From Lampris incognitus (Eukaryota; Chordata; Actinopteri; Lampriformes; Lampridae), in assembly GCF_029633865.1 (NCBI RefSeq), contig NC_079230.1:27753457-27817456 (forward strand): a DNA stretch of 64,000 bases, read 5' to 3'. The notes below the pieces were generated by a model, which did not search any database, was not told the DNA's origin, and saw only the letters and a program-made list of their open reading frames with translations. Shown here one piece after another: positions 16,486 through 26,800 of this stretch (within the stretch, counting starts at the first letter, position 1; every line of letters starts with the position of its first letter). The position numbers and the translations under genes were made by a program.

Positions 16486-19400
16486 TACTGAAAACAACTT
16501 ACCAATGGCAAGATGTAATCAGTAGTTGAAACACTGGAGCCTGGTCCATTCGTTAAGCTGTGCTGCCTTCACCATGTTTGATGCGTTGTTTGTCGTGAGG
16601 CAGACGGTTTTCTTCATCGAGGGCCCAGCTGGCTAGCCCTTCTCTCAGGCTGACTGCAATGTTCTCCCCAGTGTGGTCTCCTGGCAATTAAGCAGTCTGA
16701 TGACAGCGAGCTTTGAGGTCGAATTCTTCATTGATGAAATGCACGGTCAGATTCTGATAGGGTTCTGCTGTATGGCTTGACCACATGTCTGTGGTAGTAA
16801 CGAAAAGCTCTGCTGTTCTTAGCTCTGCTGCAACTCTGCCTGCCTGTTTTATGTAGCCCTGGTATGCAACCTGACTAAAATATGTGCGGGATGGCTTGCT
16901 ATATTTTTTATCAAGTGTCTTTGCCAAGCTGTAAACTTGGCCTTGGTGACTGTTGAGGAGCATTATATTGTAATGACCATGAATGACAAGACTTGCTAGC
17001 CCTTGGCTAACGCGTCGGACCCTTTAGTCGACTGGTTAACATAGTTGCCCGTGGTGTGGGAGACCCAGGTTTGTGTCCCGGCTGCAGCGGTTCCCGGCTT
17101 CCCCCTGAATTCGTTACATTGGTGTCAGAAGTGGGATGGTGAGACCATGAGGCCATCGGAAGCGCATGCACCCAGAGGCATGAGGGAGCTGGTATGCTGA
17201 AGCGTAGGGATGCGCTTCCCAAAGGAAGGGGGTAGTGTAATGACCGTGGATAATTAGACTTGCTAGCCCTTGGCTAGCGGATCTGACCCTTTAGTTGCCT
17301 GGTTAACGTAGTCGCCTGTGGTGCGGGAGACCCGGGTTCGCATCCTGGCTGTCCCCCGAATTCGCTACAGTATCTTTCCCTATGAACTCTGCTATTGCCT
17401 GAGTAATTTCACGGTGCTGTTTTGAATCTCGTTCATGTAGAGATATACTCTCGAACATTTCGGTCAGTGATCCCTGCCGGAATGTATTCAGCGTACTTTT
17501 TAAGCCATGCAATTGTCATACATAGCCTTGTGATGCCTTCTTGAATGGGTTTGTAGTGTTGTAGCTACAGTAGCAAGACACATTCTGCAAAATACCTGAC
17601 TTTGTGTAGCATTTTCTTTCCTAAATCCAGAATAGGTTCAGACAACTGATGTGCTGCTCCTCTTTGAAACTAAAGTCACCTTTTCAGTGGTCAGTTGTGC
17701 CAAGGCCATTTTCACAAGATAGTAATGTTACTGCTAGAATCAAAGCGTAGTGTGGCAAGTTGTTTTCTTCATTTACTGCTCTTACTTGCATGTCACGTGA
17801 GCATAGGGCAGCGTGTGTGTATGTGAACCCCACGTGGCCAGGTGTTTCCGGCCCTCTGATTGGTTAGATTATGTAACATAAAAGAACACTTTTATTTTAC
17901 TCGCAGCCTTTGTGATTTGAAAATTGGGTTCTATTACATCGCGATTTCGGTTTGAATTCGATTAATTGTTCAGCCCTACTTTGCATCCACTTATTTTTTC
18001 CACTGAGCAAGACAACCTATAATTGGAAACAAAAAGCTCCAAGAACACCTAAGAGAGATTTACAGATCATCTTTTTGAACCTGAAAGGACCATGGTTTCT
18101 ACCTTTCCTGCTATTTCTTGACATTGACTTCTGTAATATCGTCTCCTTTAGTCTGAAGACAGATTTGAAACAAAAAATTAACAGTATCTGGGACTGATCC
18201 AAGCATTGTAGGCCCGTTGAAGTCACGGTGTCCCTAAAGAAGGCGCTGTACTTCCACTTGCGAGTGTACATCGCTAAATGAGAGTGCATGCTTAAATGAA
18301 AATGGTTAATCTCCCTCCAGGTGCGTGACTACTTACTCCGTCAGAAAGCTTCTTTTGACCTGCTGCTCTTGGCCCTCGAAATGGAGCTGAGGAGGTGGAA
18401 GACAGTGATGAAGCAGCTGGACGAGATGGGCCACAGGCTGGTGGAGGGAGGTGAGGAGGCAGCCCGCAGGATCAAGGCCCTAGCCCAGCCTGACCTGTCC
18501 ATCTACCCTAAACCCAATCCCATTATCAGTTGCAAGGATGCAGCCTTCAGCAGGTAAGTGACCAGAGTTTAATGTGCCAGGTGAACCTCTAATTGATGAG
18601 GCTTGCTTTGTCCTGTGCTGATTATGTGTGGGATAAGGGGTCCCTGGAAAATAAGAAATGTCTATGAAAGGTTTTATTGTGAAAATTTGAGTAAGATCAA
18701 AAATATTTTTCAGTCCTATGTTTGTTAAACGTAATAATGAAACATTTCCCATTACTAAAATTAGTTTTTTGTTTACAGATATCAATTTAAAATGTCACTT
18801 TTTTAACAGTGTATCTCATTTTGTGATGACACTTGTTTACACTGATGTTAATCATTAGTAAACAACCATTAAATGTTCCCAACTTCTAACAAAGATAGCA
18901 TGATGAAAGCTACTTTGAGATACATTTATCCACCATTGAATGTGGTGCTACATAATGTTAAGTCATATCACAAAATAGAATTGCAAAACTATGCATCGTG
19001 TATAGAATATCCAACTATGAGCCATTTTTCAACTGCACAAACTAATAAAAGAAAGTTGAATCAGTTCACCTAGATACGTTTATTGACAGATATGTTTCAT
19101 CACTCATCTAAGTGACCTCTTCAGTCTAAACTGAATGGCAGGTAACCCCACCCTTATAAACAATTCTTATCTGAAATGTTGAGCATGCATAAAATAATAA
19201 AATTGCACATACAAATTAAACCTGCACTGTGAACTTAAATTACCCAAATTACTACTACCTGCAATATATATAAAAACATTGAAGTAAACACTATATTTCC
19301 AAAACAATATATATGCTTTTTATTAAGAGCTTCACTGTTTCTTAAATATGGAGGATTCTGGCTGCAATAGTGTTATCATTTTGTTAACCAAGCACATAAG

Positions 19401-20728
19401 ATAGCTATGATGCTTTCTAAAAGACTAATTTTTGTGTTGACAGTCTGTAGGATTTTGTGTCGCATCTTTTAAAAGATGGAGTGTTATTTATTTTGTAACA
19501 AAGCTTTTCAATTTTTGAAACCAAAACTATTTTCTTTGTCAGACTGCTGCAGATCCTGGAGACATCCAGAGACAGTTCAGATCACAGTCGAACAGAGCCC
19601 TTCCAGACCTACAAGGCATTGGACCAGGCTGCCCGTGACCTGGCAGGCAACCTGCAGTCGACTCGAGAGGCACTGGCTGGGGCGGCTTGCCAGCAGGGCT
19701 ACATGGGGGCTCGCCTTCATGGCGACTGTGAGACCCTACATCAGGCCATTTACATAGAGCTCCAACAGCTAGTTTTAGAGCCGCAGGTATGTCCTACAGC
19801 TGCCACAGACCAGGAGCTGCTCTGCCCCAGTGCACAGGTGGGTCTCGTTTCTTTGAGTGTGTGTTCACACTATTTAGCTTTTTTGAGAAGCGAGTGTATT
19901 TTTTTATTTATTTTTGACCATGAAAAAGAGCAAACTGCCTGCACCAGAGGGGTCACAGTCGACCAGTGAGCTGCCCAAGTAGTGCGAACCTCCCACCCCA
20001 ATATGATTGGCAGGCACTCAAACAAGGCGGTCCATGTTTTGTGTTCTAATGAAAAGTTAGCCTATTCTTGGCCTTAAAGCCTAAAAAATAAATAAGGTGC
20101 AGAACTTGATAAATTGAAATAGGAAATTATTTTATAAAAGATGAGAAATTTAAGAACAAAATGGAATAGTGTGAACCCACTGGGAGTATAAACACACCTT
20201 TCTTTATAATCATCACAGCTGGGAATGCAACGGGGGTGCATTTGAAATGTGTAAGTTCTTTGATTTTGAAATGTTGATGCACTACTGGTGATGGAAACGG
20301 GTAGCACTTTTATCTAGCTTTGTGTAGCAGTTTTTCACATGGCATCTTTGTACCACAACCACCTCTTCTTAACAGAGAGACACAAGTGAAGTGCATGAGT
20401 ATGAAAAAACTGGTTAGTGGGTTTTCAGAATTGTCTCTGTGAAGGTATTTTAGGAGCAAAACACCTGGGAGCTTGCATACTGGAATTTGCATTCTCAAAA
20501 AATATTCATACACCACCAGGGATATCATTTTATTTTCAATTTATTAGAAGTTATTAGAATTTTGTCAGGCTGGCTAACTAGCTAATACCAGAAAGCTGAC
20601 ATTACCATGTGTTAGAAAATATTCTACAGATTTGCAACTCCTTCTGATTTTGTTCACATACTGACTTGGTCATTTGTAAATCTCCGTAATTTCACATTTA
20701 TTGATAAGTGAGTAAGCAAGTACGTTTA

Positions 20729-20803
<75 letters not shown>

Positions 20804-23800
20804 CCTTTTAAACCGTTACAAAGTGTGCACAAGATAGATACAGAAAAATAAACAACATACATATACAGTTATATACAGAAAAGCATAAATTACAGCCTGT
20901 TTACAGAGAAGGCAAGTCAGTAGAGATGGGTTTTTTAAAGCTGTTTACAGACTCAGCTGATCTAAGAGAAGGGAGGAAACTGTCCCAGAGGGACAGAGCC
21001 CTGACAGCAAAAGCACACTTACCCTTGGATTTGCGGATGGAGCAGGGTATAAATAAGAGACCCTGGTCAGAAGATCTGAGTGGCCTAGAGGTGGAGTAAG
21101 GATGCAAACGTTCAGAAATGTATAAAGTGGTAAGACCATGTAGGGCCTTGTATGTGATAAGCAGTATCATGAAATCTATTCTGTACTTTACGGGGAGCCA
21201 ATGAAGGGATGCAAGGATGGTTGGTGATGTGGGCTCTACGATTGGTATTGGTTAGCAGCCTGGCTGCAGCGTTTTGCATGAGTTGCAGGCAGGACAGGAC
21301 TGCTTGGCTGAGACAGGAGAAAAGAACATTGCAGTAGTCAAGGCATGAAAAAATTAGTGCATGGATTAGCAATTCTAATTCTAGATTGGATTAGCAATTC
21401 TAGATCTCCGGTTATAGCATGATTTGAATTTTGCGATGTTCAGGTTTGCACAAGTTTGTTTATGTGTGGGTCAAAATTCAGATTTTGATCAAAGAGTACA
21501 CCCAGATTTCTTGAGGGGGTTTTAACGTTGGTGGCAAGAGGGTTTCACTTCTGAGACAAACTTATGAGGACCAATAAGGTGAACCTTGGTTTTATCTGAA
21601 TTGAGCTGAAGGAAATTATGTTACATCCATTCCTTAATAGCAGCCAGGCAGTCATGAAGGGTACCAGTACTACCCATATCGTTTGGCTTAGCTGAAAAAT
21701 ACAGCTGCATGTCATCAGCGTAGCAGTGGTGAGAGATGCAATCGAACTGGCTAACCAGATTGCCTAGAGGTAACATGTAAAGTGAGAAAGGATGGGACCA
21801 AGGATTGAATCCATAGGGGCAGTTGAGGACACAAAGTTGTCTTATGAAAACCGGAAAGTTCCTGGTAGATAGATGGGACAAGAGCCCGAAATACCAACCC
21901 ACTTATTTAAACATTCAACCAAGAAGGAGTGATCAACAGTATCAAAAGCAGCAGTTAAGGTAAGTAGGATCTGGATAGAATGTTCGCTATTTTAATTTTT
22001 AGCTCGCACTAGGATGTAATTTGTCACTCTTAGTAGTGCTGTTTCTGTACTATGTTGGTGGTGAAAGCCGGATTGGAATTTATTTAGAATATTGTGTCCT
22101 TCAATGACCTCAAGGAACTGCTGTGCACTGATTTTTTTCAAGAATTTTGGAGATGAATGGTAGTTTCGAAATAGGTCTGTAGTTTGGTTGGGTTGGATCA
22201 AGTGCAGGTTTTTTTTTTTTTTTTTTTTTTAATAGGTTTGGAGAACGCTCACCATCTTAAAACCATCAGGAACACAGCAACGATTAATAATAGAGAGCAG
22301 GCTAGGGCCCAGGGTAGGCAGGACCTCTGTGAGGAATTTTTTTTTGGGGGGGGGGGGGTTATATATAAAAGACAAGAGGATGGGCATATATTTGATACAG
22401 TGTCAGTGAGATTGTGCAGAGATCGGGGAGAAATCAGACAAGAGAGTAGGACAGTAGACTGAAGAATCAGGAAATATTAGCATTGTTAAAGTTAGATTGA
22501 ATGTTATTGATTTTGTCAACTAAAGAAGACAAAAAAATTTCAGTCTACTGGGGAGGAGGTAGATACAGCAAGATGGGCAGGGTTTACAAGCCGGTCATTG
22601 GCTTTAAACAGGAATCTTGGATTGTGTTTATTGTCACTAATTGGGCCTGCAAAGTAGGCAACTCTTGCCTTTTGATGTTTTGGTAGAGCATGGATAGCAG
22701 TTCTTTCAGACGGAGAAGATGGCCCCGAGTTTGGATTTTGTCCATCTACACTCCACTCATCTGACTTCCCTTTTCAGATGATGAATGAATGTTGTCATTA
22801 ATTGTCATTTATCCAGGGGTAAGAGTTAGCTAAAGAAAATGACCTGGTAGTGTAGGGAGCTGTGGTATCTAGTGCATAACCAAGTTACAAGATAAGGTCG
22901 TGAGAACATTTCCTGTGGGTGTAAAATTGAGTTTTTACTCCACATTCACTGCAATGATGGAAACAAAAATAAGATATTGTGGATGTCACTATTTTTAATA
23001 AGCAAAGTGGCAGTCTTCAATGAGGACTTTGAAAAGGACTAATTATGATATGTTTGAACAAAAGAAAAATAAATTGATAATGTTAATATATATCAATATA
23101 TATCGTTATAATATCAATGACTAATGACTAATATCATTAGTCTAGATGACTTCTGCAAATGAAAATTCCATGGTTCAAACTCTGGTGTTTGTTGATAAAA
23201 CTCCTTCATATGTTACATGCACCTATGCACACTCACAATGCTGAACTTCCTCTCGACTGTAAGTGTGAAATAATTTCTGTCATTACTGTTGTGATTTGGC
23301 TGTTGCTCAGATGCAACCTGGTGCTCGTGGTTGCTTTATATTTTTTAATTCAATGTTTTTATTTTGGTATTCTTTGTTCTATTTGCTATTCTCTATTCTA
23401 TTCACTTTGAAGCTGCAACTGGCAACCTGGAAGAACTAACTGACACTGTGACATTTTACATCAGCTTTTGTGAAGAAATGTGTCCGTACCAAGACCTTCT
23501 GCACATACAACAATTAACAAGCCATGGTTCACAGCCAAACTAAGACAACTTCAGCAAGCCAAGATGGATGCCTACAACAGTGGGGATAGAGTCCTGTAAA
23601 AGCGGGACAGAAATTCACTGACAGAAGAGATCAGAGTGGCTAAAAGAAGCTACACTGAAAAATTGAAAAACAGTTTTTCAGCCAACGACCCTGTGTCAGT
23701 GTGGAGGAGGCTGCAAGACATCACAAACTATAAAAGACCATCCCCCCCATGCTGAGGCAAAGACCTGGCTGATGACCTGAGTATCTTCTATTTCAGGTTC

Positions 23801-26800
23801 CCCCCCCTTTTTTTTTTCTTCCAATTGTACTTGGCCAATTACCCTATTTTTCCCGAGCTGTCCCGGTCGCTGCTCCACCCCCTCTGCCGATCCGGGGAGG
23901 GCTGCAGACTACCACATGCTTCCTCCGATACATGTGGAGTCACCAGCCGCTTCTTTTCACCTGACAGTGAGGAGTTTCACCAGGGGGACGTAGCGTGTGG
24001 GAGAATCACGCTTTTCCCCTCAGTTCCCCCTCCCCCCCGAACAGGCGCCCTGACCGACCAGAGGAGGCGCTAGTGCAGCGACCAGGACACATACCCATAT
24101 CCGGTTTCCCACCCACAGACATGGCCAATTGTGGCTGTAGGGATGCCTGACCTCGCCGGAGGTAACACGGGGATTCGAACTGGCAATCCCTGTGTTGTTA
24201 GGCAATGGAATAGACCACTACGCTACATGGACACCCTTCTATTGCAGGTTTGAGAGGGAGAAATTCACACACCCCGCCCGCTCCAGCCCAATGACAACAG
24301 CTCCCATCAGACCTCTGCCAACCAACCCCCCTACTCTCCCCCCCGATACTCAGGCTGCACTCAAGATACATGTAGAGGATGTTAGCCGGCTTTTCCAGAG
24401 ACCGAAGACCAGGAAACCACCAGGTCCAGATGGTGTTGCCCCATCCTGTCTTAAAGCCTGTGCTGACCAACTGGCTCCAATCCTCAACAGATCCCTGGAG
24501 CTGTGTGAAGTCCCCTGCTGCTTCGAATGCTCCACCGTCATCCCTGTCCCAAAAAAATCCTCCATCATAGGACTGTATGATGACAGGCATGTCACTCTGA
24601 TGTCTGTTGTCATGAAGACCTTTGAATGACTGGTGTTGGCCCACCTGCAGAACACCACAGGACACTTGCTGGACCCTCTGCAGTTTTCCTACTGAGTAAA
24701 CAGGTCAGTGGATAATGCAGTCAACATGGGACGGCACTACATCCTGCAACACCTTGACTGCCCGGCAACGTATCCAAGGATTCTGTTTGTGGACTTCAGC
24801 TCGGCGTTCAACGCCATCATTCCAGAAATCCTCTCCTCCAAACTCTCCCAGCTCACCATATCCCCCGCCATCTGTCACTGGATCACCAGCTTCCTGACAG
24901 GCAGGAAATAGCAGTAGAGGCTGGGGGAAGTCACTTCTGGTATACGGACAGTCAACACTGATGCTCCCTTTTTCCCTCAACACTAATGACTGCACCTCCA
25001 AGGACCCAGCTGTTAAACTACTGAAGTTTGCAGATGACACTATGGTCATTGGACTCATCCAGGATGGCGACGAGTCTGCATACCGGTGGCAGGTTGAGTG
25101 GCTGGTGCTCTGGTGTAGTCAGAACAACCTCGAGATGAACATGCTCAAGACTGGAAATGATAGTGGACTTTAGGAGACACCTCTCACCATTGCTCCCCCT
25201 CACAATATCCAACAGCCCTGTGTCAACCCTGGAGACCTTCAAGTGTTTGGGAAATAACATTTCCAAAGACCTGAAGTGGGAGACCAACACCAACTCCATT
25301 CTTAGAAAGGCCGAACAGTGGATGTTCTTTCTGCAGCAATTGAGGAAATTTGGTCTGCCACAGGAGCTGTTGAACCAGTTCTTCACTGCAGTCATTGAAT
25401 CTGCCCTGTGCACATCCATCACGGTCTGGTTCAGAGCAGCAACAAAACAGGATAGGAACAGACGGCAGTGAACAGTAAGGATAGCAGAAGAAAAAAAATC
25501 ATTGGCACTCCCCTGCCCACCCTGCAGGAGTTGCACACCTCTAGAGCCCGGAAACAGACAGGCAGGATCAGCACAGACCCCCCACATCCAGGTCACAGTT
25601 GTTTGAAGTCCTACCCTCTGGCAAGCGCTACAGAGCAATGTGCACCAAAACCACCAGATATAGGAACAGTTTTTTCCCACGGGTCATCCCTCTCATGAAT
25701 CTTAACAGCATGGTGCAATAATGGACACTTATCACGTAAACATGGCACTTTGTAAACAGCCCCTTCTGATCAAGATGTCTCACCTACATGTCTACGATGT
25801 GCACTACCTCTTTAAACCAAATGTGCAATAAAATGTTTGTGTAATACAAATGTACAATTGTAAGTACATATTCAACTTCTGTATACTGGTTACAGTTATC
25901 ACTTGTTGTTGTGGTTGTAACATAGGTATATAATATAGTATGTAATTGTGATGTCTGTTGTAGGTGAACATATAGTGTGTACTTCTGGTACATAAGATAA
26001 TATGTCATATAGCGGGAGTATAAAGCATTGTTTATGGGCATGATGGGTTGTGGAGCTGTGGTGTGGTATATAGTATAGTGTATGGGCAATATAGTATATA
26101 AGCAATATGGTATAATAACAATAATAAATTATTTTATTTTATTTTTATTATTTAAAATAGGATTTTATTTAAAGGTACCTTTAATGACACTCAAGGTCAG
26201 CTTACATCAAATACAATAAAACACAACAGTAAAAAACATTAGTCCAATCAACAATCTAACACAATAAGCAATAGAGCATACATCAGCGAGAGTTTAAAAA
26301 AAAAAGAAGATGAATTTGATGCTGTTAATGTTGTTGAAGTGAGTATGCTAGCTTAATTAAGTGGGTTTTAAGAGTGGTTTTGAATTCTGTAATGGAGTCC
26401 AGCATGCAAATATGACAGGGAATGGAGTTCCAGAGTTTGGGTGCAGCATAAGAGAAAGCCCTGGCACCCGTAGTGCTGAGGTTGATGGATGGTAGTGCCA
26501 ATAGACCTGCTGGTGAAGACTGCAGGGAGCGAGATGGAGTGTAAATCTGAAGGAGGTCTGTGAGATAAGCAGTGGATAAATCATGAAGAGCTTTGAATGT
26601 TAATGGGTTTTTTTTTTACCACTGGGGAGTTGCACTTAATTTCATTGTACAGCTGTGCAATGACAAATAAAGGCATTCATTCATTCATTAATAAAATTGT
26701 AAAGTTAATCCGCTGTGACAAAGGAAGCCAGTGTAATTTAACCGGTAGGGGAGAGACATGTTTAGTGGACTTGGAATGTGTTAAAATTCATGCTGCAGAA

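Larger units (their letters stand above)
15735..17515 (-). pseudogene. hAT transposase remnant B
   Basis: N-terminal block [17 protein letters not shown] (near 17400), then [39 protein letters not shown], a [10 protein letters not shown] block (TDNGANI equivalent) near 16570 and a C-terminal [13 protein letters not shown]-type stretch near 15890. It is interrupted by the miniature LTR element (16969-17369), a (CA)26 tract and stop codons. Confidence 0.78.

Noticed and set aside
25018-25680. 220-codon minus-strand frame
   Set aside because: It is antisense to the reverse-transcriptase region of the plus-strand LINE and has no family match.
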